From positions 1 to 64,000 of the forward strand of contig NZ_CP009455.1 of the NCBI RefSeq assembly GCF_000759535.1: DNA of 64,000 nt, in the 5' to 3' direction. Within the stretch, counting starts at the first letter, position 1; each line of letters opens with the position of its first letter. Positions 1-8,288 of this stretch are shown piece after piece. A program made the position numbers and the translations under genes. The DNA is from Pseudomonas cremoricolorata (lineage in GTDB: Bacteria; Pseudomonadota; Gammaproteobacteria; Pseudomonadales; Pseudomonadaceae). Under the pieces are notes generated by a model. The model saw only the letters and a program-made list of their open reading frames with translations, had not been told where the DNA came from and did no database searches.

Positions 1-543
1 ACCGCTGCGGCTGCTGCTGGAGTGAATGAACTGGTTATCGCCCCAGATAAATGCCGGCATGACTCACGCGGCCGCGACCATTGGTGCTGAAGAACAGCAG
101 ATCACCAGGCTTGAGCTTGTTGCGCGCAACCTTGGGCGCGTCGACGTTGATCATCTCGCGGGTCGAGCGTGGCAGCGACATGCCAGCCTCCTCGCGGAAC
201 AGGTAGCCGATAAAACCACTGCAATCGAAACCGGACTGTTCCGAAGTGCCACCGAAACGGTAGCGGGTGCCGATCAGCGCCATGCCGCGTTCGAGGATGC
301 TGTCAGCCAGACCAGGCATCTGGTAAGGCTTGCTGGCGCTGGGGAAGGTGGGTTGCTCTTCGTCTTCGAGAATTGCCAGGTCTTGCTCGGTAAATACGGA
401 AGAGGCCGATGGTTTGGCCTTGGCAGACGATTGAGCGGTGACCTGCGGTTGAACCTGCGGCTGGGTGACGGTGCTTTGCGAAGCACAGCCTAACAGCAGG
501 GTCACAAGTGCTAGGGGCACGAGGGTGCGAAGCGATTTAGCAT
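1..543 (-). pseudogene. NlpC/P60 family lipoprotein endopeptidase, frameshifted and cut by the window start
   Basis: An exported cell-wall hydrolase of the NlpC/P60 (C40) family, which usually cleaves D-Glu-mDAP peptide bonds in peptidoglycan. A lipobox (LLLGC) follows a hydrophobic stretch, and the catalytic segments are visible: FDCSGFIGYLF with the nucleophile Cys, and RVSHAGIYLG with the catalytic His. Two single-base errors break the frame. The best start is ATG at 543 (MLNRFAP, then LVPLALV after restoring one base near 522). Near position 45 an extra G turns the expected GDNQF into GR-stop; restoring it keeps the frame open through FIHSSS to the window edge. Family and orientation are well supported; the C-terminal end lies outside the window. 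Confidence 0.8.
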
Positions 544-681
544 GAGCACGACCGTGGCATGGGTTTTGGAAGGTGGAAACTATGCCGTCTATCAGACCCA
601 TTTGCAAATTTTATGGAAAAAATGTGACTTTTCCGTTTTGCCGGGTTCAAAGGCATACTTCGGTCGTTAACACCCCAAGTA

Positions 682-1383
682 TTACCAGCCCAAAGTTTCC
701 TTCAAAAAGGAATGGTCAGCTTGCGTTGAGCCTGCAACGAGGCCTGATCGAGGCGTTCGAGCAAGTCGAACAAGGCGCTCATGCTGCGCGTGCCACGGGT
801 GAGGATGAAATGCCCGACCTCGTCGGTCATCTGCAGGCCACGGCGCGAGGCACGCAACTGCAACGCGCGGAGCTTGTCTTCGTCGGAAAGGCCGCGCATC
901 TGGAAAATCAGCGCCAGGGTCAGGCGCGACTTCAGATCAGGCAGGCGGATAGGCAATTCCCGCGGTGAGCTACTGGCCGCCAGCAGCAGCCGGCGACCGC
1001 TGTCGCGCAGGCGGTTGAACAGGTGAACATCGCCTCCTCCCAGTCCGCCTTGCCGGCAATCACGTGCAGGTCATCGATGCAGACCAGCTCGAACTGTTCC
1101 AGGTGGTCGAGCAACTCGACGCCGCGGTCGAGCAGCTGCGCCAGTGGCAGATACACCGCCGGTTCGCCCAAACTGCTGGAACGGTGGGTCGCCGCCTGCA
1201 GCAGGTGCGAACGCCCTACCCCTTGCTTGCCCCATAGATAGATGAGGCTTTCGTCCAGCCGGCATCGGCTTCGCACAGCCCGCTCGACATAGCCAAGCGC
1301 CGCCGCATTGGCGCCCGGTAGTAGTTGATGAAGGTGGCGTCGTCGCGCAAGCGCACACCCAAGGGCAACTGGATCGGTTTCAT
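682..1383 (-). pseudogene. hda: DnaA regulatory inactivator Hda, multiple frameshifts in this sequence
   Basis: Hda is a DnaA-related AAA+ protein that, with the DNA-loaded sliding clamp, stimulates ATP hydrolysis by DnaA after initiation. Fragments in different frames join into one protein: MKPIQLPLGV at the start (ATG 1383, with a clamp-binding QLPL motif), GANAAALGYVER, LIYLWGKQGVGRSHLL (Walker A), LVCIDDLHVIAG (Walker B), LPIRLPDLKSRLTLALIF (sensor region) and a C-terminus reaching TAA at 682-684 once one T is restored near 703. Each break is a one-base change in a short homopolymer, for example CC to C after the NYY codons and GG to GGG after VER. The gene is probably intact in the organism. 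Confidence 0.88.
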
Positions 1384-1571
1384 GCTGGCGGACGGTCACA
1401 GGGACCAGAGGGGCCTTAGGTGAAAAGTCGGCAAAGTCTATACCCGCCAGACAGGCCGCACAATCACGACGCCCGGCAGCCCAAGGAAAATCAACGGCTT
1501 GCGTAGCACCTAGGGTGAGTCCTGGATGTGCGCCCTCTATTAATGAAGGGCATCGACCCCTGCCCAGCCAT
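1384..1571. other. Short intergenic stretch between hda and the DUF2066 gene
   Basis: These 188 bases hold no supportable ORF on either strand. From memory, some Pseudomonas genomes have an AI-2E-family permease gene between the DUF2066 gene and hda; there is no room for one here. Given the error-rich sequence around it, I cannot tell a true absence from an assembly deletion. Confidence 0.4.
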
Positions 1572-2590
1572 TCACCAGCGCATCAACAATCCCTGGAACG
1601 GTGCCTGCGCCCCAGGTGCCGGCGGCGTGCCGCTCGGCGCGCCCTCGACCTGCACCTCATGCAGCTGTGCCAGGCCCAGTTGCGCGCGCAGCTGCTCACG
1701 ACTGCCACTGACGTCCTAGGTGAAGGTGTCGCCCTGGGCCAGTTGCAGGCGCGCGGCGAAGCCTTCGAGCACGCGCTCCAGCTCGGCATAGCGGGCCAGG
1801 GTCATGCCCTCGACGCGCAGTTGCACGCCAGTGGCCGTACCGGGACGACTGACATAGCGCGGCGCCAGTCGGTTGCTTACCGCCAGCATCACGGCATCGG
1901 CCAACGCTGCCGGGTCGTCCCCCTGCGCGCTGCTTGCTCGTGCTGCTCGCCCAGCCATAACTGCCATTTGCCCTGCCAATGGCCATCGGCCTGCTGGGCG
2001 TGTACCGCCAGCAGCGCGTTGGCGCCGTAGCGTTCACCGGCCTCGCGCAGGGCTTTGGTCTTTGCCCTCCAGCGCCTGGCATCGGCCAGCAGTTGTTCCT
2101 GCAAATCTGCTAAGGGCAGGCGCAGCGGCAGGCCGCGGTGCTGGGCAGCGCGGCGCAGCGGTTCGGCCGCGCTTTGCCCATCGCCGATCAGGTTGCTGCC
2201 CTCGTCATTGTCGAACAGCCACCAGCCCAGAATCGAAGGCCGGTTGCTGCCCCACAACGCCAGCCCCGCCTTGCCCAGCGCCCGCTCGGTGCTGCCGGGG
2301 TCGAACTCCACCTGCACGGTCGGCGGCGATCCGCCGTCGAACGCGAACTGGCTGATGATCGGTTGCGGGTCCTGGCGCAGGCTGGCCAGCGCCGCGCTTT
2401 GTGCCGCCTTGGCGTCACCGGTCAGGCGCAGCACCAGGGTGTCGAAGGCTTGCCGCGTGGCCTGGCTACGCGCTTCGCTGCCTTGGCCGGACCACTTCAC
2501 GCACGTGGTACAGCCGGAGACACTCTCGCCGTGGGCGAGGCTCGACAGCGCGACCAGGCAGGCCACGCTCAGGGTAGGGATCAGGCGCAT
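1572..2590 (-). pseudogene. DUF2066 domain-containing exported protein, frameshift plus internal stop
   Basis: A conserved protein of unknown function found next to purM in Pseudomonas. ATG at 2590 begins MRLIPTLSVACLVALSSLAHG, a clear signal peptide. The body (VLRLTGDAKAAQ, ALWGSNRPSILGWWLFDN, then GERYGANALLAVH) is typical of DUF2066. The frame is lost near 1930 and resumes as MLAVSNRLAPRYV, and a TAG at about 1716 interrupts it within DTFT-stop-DVSGS where TGG would restore the reading. It then runs to TGA at 1572-1574 (FQGLLMRW). It is divergent from purM, about 280 bases away. A start at 2719 was rejected because it lies upstream of the signal peptide. Confidence 0.78.
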
Positions 2591-2874
2591 GAACGATTCC
2601 TGTACAGATAGACGGTACCGGCGCAGGGGCCTTGCCCATATCCGACCCACGCCGCCGACTACCTTATAGGGGTGCTCGCCCGGCGCACCCTGCAGACGGG
2701 CTTTTTCTGCTTTTCCCACCCTGCCCGTCGGCCTGAGGATGGCCGCTGCCGGGCAAGCCTGATAAAATCGCGCGCCTTCGCAGACCGCTGACCGGTCAGG
2801 CAGCCGACACCTTCAGCCGGCCCTGGTCGTCGAGGTCGTTTTCCCGAATCCCTCCCTCCTAAAGGCCTGGATCA

Positions 2875-3931
2875 ATGAGCAAGCAACCCTCCCTGAGCTA
2901 CAAAGACGCCGGTGTAGACATCGACGCCGGCGAAGCACTGGTCGAACGCATCAAGGGCGTCGCCAAGCGCACCGCACGCCCTGAAGTCATGGGTGGCCTG
3001 GGCGGCTTCGGCGCCCTCTGCGAGATCCCGGCCGGTTACAAACAGCCGGTGCTGGTGTCCGGCACCGACGGCGTCGGCACCAAGCTGCGCCTGGCTGCTG
3101 AACCTGAACAAGCACGACAGCATCGGCCAGGACCTGGTCGCCATGTGCGTCAACGACCTGGTCGTGTGTGGCGCCGAGCCACTGTTCTTCCTCGACTACT
3201 ACGCCCCGGCAAGCTCAACGTCGACGTCGCCGCCACCGTGGTCACCGGCATCGGCGCAGGCTGCGAGCTGGCTGGCTGCTCGCTGGTCGGCGGCGAAACC
3301 GCTGAAATGCCCGGTATGTACGAAGGCGAAGACTACGACCTGGCCGGCTTCTGCGTCGGCGTGGTGGAAAAGGCCGAGATCATCGACGGCTCCAAGGTCG
3401 CCACTGGCGATGCGCTGATCGCCCTGCCTCCTCCGGCCCGCACTCCAATGGCTACTCGCTGATCCGCAAGATCCTCGAAGTGTCGGCCACCGACATCGAC
3501 AATACCCAGCTCGACGGCAAGCCGCTGGCGACCTGCTGATGGCGCCGACGCGCATCTACGTCAAGCCGCTGCTCAAGCTGATCAAGGACACCGGCGCGGT
3601 CAAGGCCATGGCCCATATCACCGGCGGCGGTCTGCTCGACAACATCCCGCGGGTACTGCCGGAAAAACGCCCAGGCGGTGGTCGATGTGGCCAGCTGGCA
3701 GCGCCCGGCGGTGTTCGACTTCCTCCAGGAAAAAGGCAACGTCGACGAACACGAAATGCACCGCGTGCTCAACTGCGGCGTGGGCATGGTCATCTGCGTG
3801 GCGCAGGACAGGTCGAGCGTTCGCTGGCGGTGCTGCGTGATGCCGGCGAGCAGCCGTGGGTCATCGGCCGCATCGAACAGGCCGCAGAAGGTGCTGCACA
3901 GGTCGTGCTGAACAACGTCAAGGCACACTGA
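2875..3931 (+). pseudogene. purM: Phosphoribosylformylglycinamidine cyclo-ligase (AIR synthetase), frameshifted here
   Basis: PurM makes 5-aminoimidazole ribonucleotide from FGAM and ATP in de novo purine synthesis. The pieces add up to the usual length of about 352 residues: [17 protein letters not shown] at the start (ATG 2875), [78 protein letters not shown] and the end VVLNNVKAH. At least five one-base indels (near 3100, 3205, 3435, 3530, 3670 and 3810) move the reading between frames. The stop overlaps the purN start (TGATG), so the two are translationally coupled. PurM is essential for purine prototrophy, so sequence error is the likelier explanation. Confidence 0.93.
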
Positions 3932-4542
3932 TGCCGGGCGATACCTGTGATGTCGTGGTACTGCTGTCGGGTTCGGGCAGCAACCTGCAGGCGCTGATCG
4001 ACAGCAGCGCCGCGCCAGGCAGCAAGGTGCGGGTGCGGGCGGTGATCGCCAACCGCGCCGATGCCTACGGCCTGCAACGGGCCGAAGCGGCCGGCATCGC
4101 CACGGCGGTGCTCGACCACAAAGGGTTCGATGGGCGCGATGCCTTCGACGCAGCGCTCATGGCGCTGATCGACGGCTTCGCGCCGCAGTTGGTGGTGCTG
4201 GCCGGCTTCATGCGCATCTTGAGTGGCGGCTTCGTTCGCCACTACCAGGGGCGCCTGCTCAACATTCACCCTTCCCTGCTGCCCCTGTACAAAGGCCTGC
4301 ACACGCACCAGCGCGCCTCGATGCCGGACGCTGAGCACGGCTGCAGCGTGCACTTCGTCACCGAGGAACTCGATGGCGGGCCTTTGGTCGTACAGGCAGT
4401 GATTGCGGTTGAACCTGACGACACTGCGCAGAGCCTTGCCCAGCGCGTGCATCGCCAGGAACACCAGATCTACCCGCTGGCCGTGGCGCGCGAAGGCGCG
4501 CGAGGGGCCGACCCGGCCAGCGGTCATTTGATTCGACCTTAG
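3931..4542 (+). CDS. purN: Phosphoribosylglycinamide formyltransferase 1 (GAR transformylase), locally altered
   Basis: PurN transfers a formyl group from 10-formyl-THF to GAR. The N-terminus VVVLLSGSGSNLQALID carries the phosphate-binding glycine-rich loop, and LNIHPSLLPLYKGLHTH contains the catalytic Asn and His of the NIHPSLLP motif. The later Asp region is GGPLVVQAVI. The frame is open (203 residues) but shorter than the usual 215 or so. SMPDAEHG after THQRA looks like compensating indels in a sequence that normally reads LEAGDAEHG, and the C-terminus jumps from YPLAVAREGARG to SGHLIRP, losing roughly 15 residues. The start is fixed by the TGATG overlap with purM. Confidence 0.9.
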   Translation: MPGDTCDVVVLLSGSGSNLQALIDSSAAPGSKVRVRAVIANRADAYGLQRAEAAGIATAVLDHKGFDGRDAFDAALMALIDGFAPQLVVLAGFMRILSGGFVRHYQGRLLNIHPSLLPLYKGLHTHQRASMPDAEHGCSVHFVTEELDGGPLVVQAVIAVEPDDTAQSLAQRVHRQEHQIYPLAVAREGARGADPASGHLIRP

Positions 4543-4550
4543 GAGAACGT

Positions 4551-5251
4551 ATGCGTCGTGCCCTGTTCCTGGCTCTTGCCGTGCTCGCCCTGCCTTTGCA
4601 GGCCGCTGATCTGAAACCGTTCTCGGCCAGTTACACCGCCGACTGGAGCAGCTGCCGATGAGCGGCACCGCCGAGCGCAGCCTGGCGAAGAATGCCAACG
4701 GCACCTGGGACCTGAACTTCAAGGCCTCCATGATGATCGCCAGCCTGACCGAGCAAAGCACCCTGCGCATGGAGAACGACGCTGCAGCCGCAGACCTATC
4801 ACTTCGAACGCGGCGGGCTGGGCAAGGCCAAGAAGGTCGACCTGAACTTCGACTGGAACGCCAAGAAAGTCACCGGTAGCGACCGTGGCGATGCCGTCAA
4901 CCTGCCGCTCAACCGCGGCGTGCTCGAAAATCCTCGTACCAGTTGGCGTTGCAACACGACGTTGCCGCCGGCAAGAAAAGCATGACCTATCAGGTGGTCG
5001 ACGGTGACGAGATCGACACGACGCCGCGTGCTCGCACTGAAAAAGTCGCGACCAAGACCGGTAACGTCGACGCGATCAAGGTCGAACGCGTGCGCGATCC
5101 GAGCCAGAGCAAGCGCATCACCGAGCTTTGGTTCGCCAAGAGCTGGGACTACCTGCTGGTGCAACTGCGTCAGGTCGAGACCGACGGCAAGGAGTACGTG
5201 ATCGTCCTGCAGGACGGTTCGGTGGATGGCAAGCCGGTCAAAGGTAACTGA
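4551..5251 (+). pseudogene. DUF3108 domain-containing exported protein, frameshifted here
   Basis: ATG at 4551 follows purN by 8 bases and starts MRRALFLALAVLALPLQAAD, a signal peptide. The rest is spread over three frames: FSASYTADW, MSGTAERSLAKNANGTWDLN, HFERGGLGKAKKVDLNFDWN, LQHDVAAGKKSMTYQVVDGD, and the last segment ending ELWFAKSWDYLLVQL to VDGKPVKGN before TGA at 5249-5251. This is the usual DUF3108 envelope protein placed downstream of purMN in Pseudomonas; its function is unknown. Indels lie near 4650, 4785, 4935 and 5020. Confidence 0.8.
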
Positions 5252-5286
5252 TCCAATGCGGCTACGTCCCCCCGTTAGCGCCCCCT

Positions 5287-5870
5287 TCAACACGGGTGAT
5301 TACGCGCGAACGTCTGCGCGCCATCGCCTCGATCTGCCCTCGATCAACGCCTCGAAGGGCCTGAGCAGTTCATCGACCTGCCCTGCCCCCAGCGCATTCA
5401 GCGCTGCACCACCGCCTCTACCGTCGACAACGCCCCTGCGCGCTTGCGCACGCGATAGCGCGACTCGCTGACCTGCGCCAGTGTACCCGCGGCAGTTCGG
5501 CCAGAGCCGGGTTCAGGTACAGCAACTTACGCGCTTTGCGCCAAGTGCCATCGGGGACCACCAGCAACAGCGGTTTGCCGCTCGATGCCATCGACGAATC
5601 CAACGCGCAGGCCTGCTCGCCAGGAAACAACAACACTGGGCGATAAGCGGGGTCGCTCAACCAACGCGACAGATCCTCGAACACCTCGCCCACCTCCAAT
5701 TGGGCATTGGCAAGCCCGAGTGACGCCAGACGCGCGGTGTTCAGCGCATGGCCTGCCTCGCTGGCATGCTGCAGCAACAGTACACGCGTACGGCTCGGCA
5801 GATAGGGAATGAGTGCACAAAGGCAATGGCTGAGCGGGCGCTGACAGCGCCCGCAGCGGGGTCTGGACAT
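5287..5870 (-). pseudogene. DTW-domain protein, probable tRNA-uridine aminocarboxypropyltransferase, frameshifted
   Basis: DTW-domain proteins (TapT/YfiP family) transfer the aminocarboxypropyl group of SAM to uridine in tRNA. The N-terminus MSRPRCGRCQRPLSHCLC has the paired Cys motif that probably binds zinc. VLLLQHASEAGHALNTARL and VVPDGTWRKARKLLY (the D-x-T/G-W signature) are intact. Beyond PRVHW the frame breaks; other frames then read SESRYRVRK, ALSTVEAVV and LLRPFEALIEG, which is the normal C-terminal half, to TGA at 5287-5289. The ATG at 5870 is preceded by a GGAG-type ribosome site. Confidence 0.8.
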
Positions 5871-5968
5871 GGGCTTCTCCTTGGCCGGCGCAGTGTGCCA
5901 CAGGCGGCGGGGAAGCGTTGCTTGGGTGCAAAAGACGCATGGAACGTGCCAGCCATTCGCTACAGGGT

Positions 5969-5999
5969 TGTAGGAGCGGCTTTAGCCGCGAAAAGGGCC
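5969..5999. repeat. REP-like extragenic palindrome
   Basis: The segment has the typical P. putida REP layout: TGTAGGAGCGG, then a GCGGC/GCCGC stem at 5976-5980 and 5985-5989, then CGAAAAGGGCC. It lies between the DTW gene and the next small gene. Such REP units are abundant in the P. putida group and support that assignment. Confidence 0.75.
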
Positions 6000-6045
6000 T
6001 GAAGGCAAAAGGCCGACGCTCGTGATGAGCATCGGCCCTGTGCAG

Positions 6046-6173
6046 TCAACGACGCCGTGGCTGGCGTCTGCGCGAGTCATCGTCGCTGGGGATCGGCACC
6101 GGTTGCAACGGCGGCGGTATCAGGCCGAGCGCGACGGCCAGATCATGGAACAGTTGTACATACGATCGTTCAT
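6046..6173 (-). pseudogene. Small protein resembling the PA1414 family (about 42 aa), one-base frameshift
   Basis: ATG at 6173 is preceded by a GGGGG ribosome-site-like run. It reads MNDRMY, and after restoring one base near 6155 continues QLFHDLAVALGLIPPPLQPV and an Arg-rich tail SRRRQPRRR before TGA at 6046-6048. Small Pseudomonas proteins with a short hydrophobic N-terminus, a Pro-rich middle and an Arg tail match the PA1414 family as I remember it; in P. aeruginosa that gene is linked to low-oxygen expression. I see no clear Anr box upstream. Low-to-moderate confidence. Confidence 0.5.
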
Positions 6174-6400
6174 AGTGCCCCCTTTTACGGGTAAGCCTCA
6201 CGGCAAATCCTTACTGGCGATGCTTCGTACAGATCATAGTTGTTACAGCTGTACGTGCATGCGATTTATCTTACAGATGGAGGTAAGTTTGCCTTGGTTC
6301 AAGCCCAGCGGGCCAGTTCCGACGGTCCGGTGAACTGTTTCGCCTTGTTGCAACCTGGCGGTCTCGACACCTAGCCCAGTACGCGACGCAATTGCCCGCC

Positions 6401-7303
6401 TCACCCCACGGCTCCGCGCTGAACCAGCACCACCCCCGCCAGTACCAACAGCGCCCCCAGCACGAAGTTGGCAGTCAATCGCTCACCCAACAGCAGCACG
6501 CCCGAAACTCACCCCGAACAACGGCGTGATGAACGAAAACACCGCCAGGTTCGAGGCGAGGTATTTGCGCAGCAGCCAGAACCAGGTCAGGTAACTGACG
6601 AACGACACCACCACACCCTGAAACAGCACACTGCCCAGCGCCATCGGCGTAAAGCGCACGTCCAGCACCTGACCGCTCAGGGTCGCGATCAGCAACAGGC
6701 CAATGAAGGCCCACCAGCAGCTGATACAGCAGCGTCAGCGAGGCCGGCGCCTCAGACAGCCGCGAGCCACGCACCACCACCGTCGTCGCACCCCAGGCAA
6801 GGCCTGCGAGCAAGCCCAGAGCATCACCGAGCAGCATACGGGGTGTCCAATTCAGCCCACGACACGCCGCCGGCGAACGCCGTGGCAATGCCGCCGAAGG
6901 CCAGCAGGATACCCAGCCACTGTAAGCGCCGCAGCCGTTCGCTGGGCAAGGTCAGGTGCAAACCGAGGGCAGTGAAGATGGGCGCGGTGTACAGAAACAC
7001 CGACATGTGCGCGGCGCTGGTCAGCTTCAGGCCCTCGGCGATGAACAAAAACTCCAGGCCGAACAGCCCGCCCGCCAACAGACCCGGGCGCCAGGTACAC
7101 CCTAGCTGCATCCACTCCCGGCGCCAGCACACCAGCGCCGCTACCAGCACAGCGGCAATGCCTGAACGCAGCGCCGCCTGCATCACCGGCGCGATGTCCA
7201 CCGCTGCCCATTTGATCAACACTTGCTGGCTGCCCCAGATCAGGCACAGCAGCATCATCAGCTGGAAGGCGAAGGCATCGGGTTGCTGGCGAGTCGCGCT
7301 CAT
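6401..7303 (-). pseudogene. EamA/DMT-family transporter, frameshifted here
   Basis: An inner-membrane protein of the drug/metabolite transporter superfamily with two EamA repeats of five helices. The N-terminal half is intact (LMMLLCLIWGSQQVLIKW, the first EamA helix; LLAGGLFGLEFLFIAEGL; VFLYTAPIFTALGL). The frame is lost near 6848 (LDTPY, where LDTPR-MLLGDALGLLAG would continue), near 6708 (LLVG, then FIGLLL) and near 6500 (FGVSFG, then VLLLGERLTANFV), and the protein ends LVQRGAVG at 6401. The substrate cannot be told. This is the last gene of the indel-rich stretch; genes beyond it read cleanly. Confidence 0.82.
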
Positions 7304-7407
7304 GACCGACGCTGCTCAACGGAGTGATTCACGGGCAAACCCCTGTCGGTTGCGGTAAGCCCGCGATTATCAAGCGCTGAACATCGATGCGCCAGCGCTG
7401 GGCCAGG

Positions 7408-7800
7408 TCAGGCGATCTGCGCTTTGCTGGCCACGTCTGCGAAAGTTGCCTGATCCAGTGCATCGGGCTGCTCGTCGAGCACCTGGCGCGGGTGCTCAAA
7501 GCCCGGGATGCTGCTGTCGATCATGCTGATCAGCTGCGAGCCGCGGGCCGTGAGCACGAAGTTTTCGCCGTTGCCGCCCTCACTCTCGGGGCGACTTTCG
7601 ATGAAGCCGCGATCGAGCAGCAGCTTTTCATACTCGCAGGCCCGAGTTTTCAGGCGATCGACGTCGCCCACCGGCTCGCCATTGGCGGCGAGCTCTGCCG
7701 CGTGCTGCTCGGCATAGGGTCGTGGCGTGAAATTCTGGTCTGCACCGTTTTGCACTTCGTGAAGCAGGCGCTCGATCAAGTTCCAGTCATAAGTGGTCAT
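7408..7800 (-). CDS. DUF2513 domain-containing protein
   Basis: A 130-residue soluble protein starting MTTYDWNLIERLLHEVQN at ATG 7800. The layout, an N-terminal helix followed by YEKLLLDRGFIESRPES and FVLTARGSQLISMI, is that of DUF2513 proteins, which look like a small winged-helix domain (the 'Y-x-LL-x-RGFI ... LT-x-x-G' pattern). The function is unknown; DUF2513 genes are often found near prophage or regulatory loci. The reading upstream to 7887 was rejected because it has no ribosome site and is not part of the domain. Confidence 0.75.
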   Translation of the reverse strand: MTTYDWNLIERLLHEVQNGADQNFTPRPYAEQHAAELAANGEPVGDVDRLKTRACEYEKLLLDRGFIESRPESEGGNGENFVLTARGSQLISMIDSSIPGFEHPRQVLDEQPDALDQATFADVASKAQIA

Positions 7801-7961
7801 GGCGTTGGCCTCGCAGGCTGCAGGGTGAGTACAGGTCTTGGGACCGAAGCACGACGCTAGGTGTTCAGAAAGAACGCCGAGCGGCAACCCGGTCAGCTCG
7901 GCTGAACTTCATCGAGTCGCTCTGTTCCACCGCTTACATCGCCACAACCTGAGGACGTGCC

Positions 7962-8234
7962 ATGAAACCCTTCGTGCAAGTGATCTGCGCTGCCAGCCTG
8001 CTGAGTGCCCTGCCAAGCTGGGCCTGCAGCCTGGAAGAAGCCACCGCCAAACGCGAGCAACTCGCCGGGCTGGTCACCCAGCTCACCGACCAGGACCCGC
8101 AGAAGGCCAAGGAAATCAACGAAGAGCTGCAAGGCATGAAGCTCGACAGCGCCAGCAGCGATTTCTCAAGCCAGTGCCAGCTCATCGATAAACGCATGCA
8201 GGAATTGAAAACCGCAGAGAAAAAGGCCGGCTGA
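7962..8234 (+). CDS. Small exported helical protein
   Basis: Ninety residues from ATG 7962 with a signal peptide (MKPFVQVICAASLLSALPSWA) and a mature part of about 70 residues that is charged and helical (LEEATAKREQLAGLV, DPQKAKEINEELQGM). Two Cys residues in the mature form (CSLEEAT near the start and SQCQLID) could form a disulfide in the periplasm. No family with known function is recognised. GAGGA upstream supports the start. It is convergent with the helicase gene. Confidence 0.7.
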   Translation: MKPFVQVICAASLLSALPSWACSLEEATAKREQLAGLVTQLTDQDPQKAKEINEELQGMKLDSASSDFSSQCQLIDKRMQELKTAEKKAG

Positions 8235-8241
8235 GTCAGGC

Positions 8242-8274
8242 GCTGACGGTACAGGTCGAGCCTGTGCCGTCAGC
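8242..8274. terminator. Long perfect hairpin between convergent genes
   Basis: GCTGACGG-T-ACAGG pairs with CCTGT-G-CCGTCAGC through a 14-bp stem with one G-U pair and a five-base loop. It lies in the 54-base gap between the small exported protein gene and the helicase gene, which converge. There is no T-run on the plus strand, so it may be a bidirectional stabiliser rather than a classical intrinsic terminator. Confidence 0.5.
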
Positions 8275-8288
8275 ATGACCGCGAGACG

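Noticed and set aside
682..3931. True pseudogenisation of hda and purM
   Set aside because: The breaks are single-base homopolymer changes shared by all neighbouring genes, and loss of purM and hda together is biologically unlikely.
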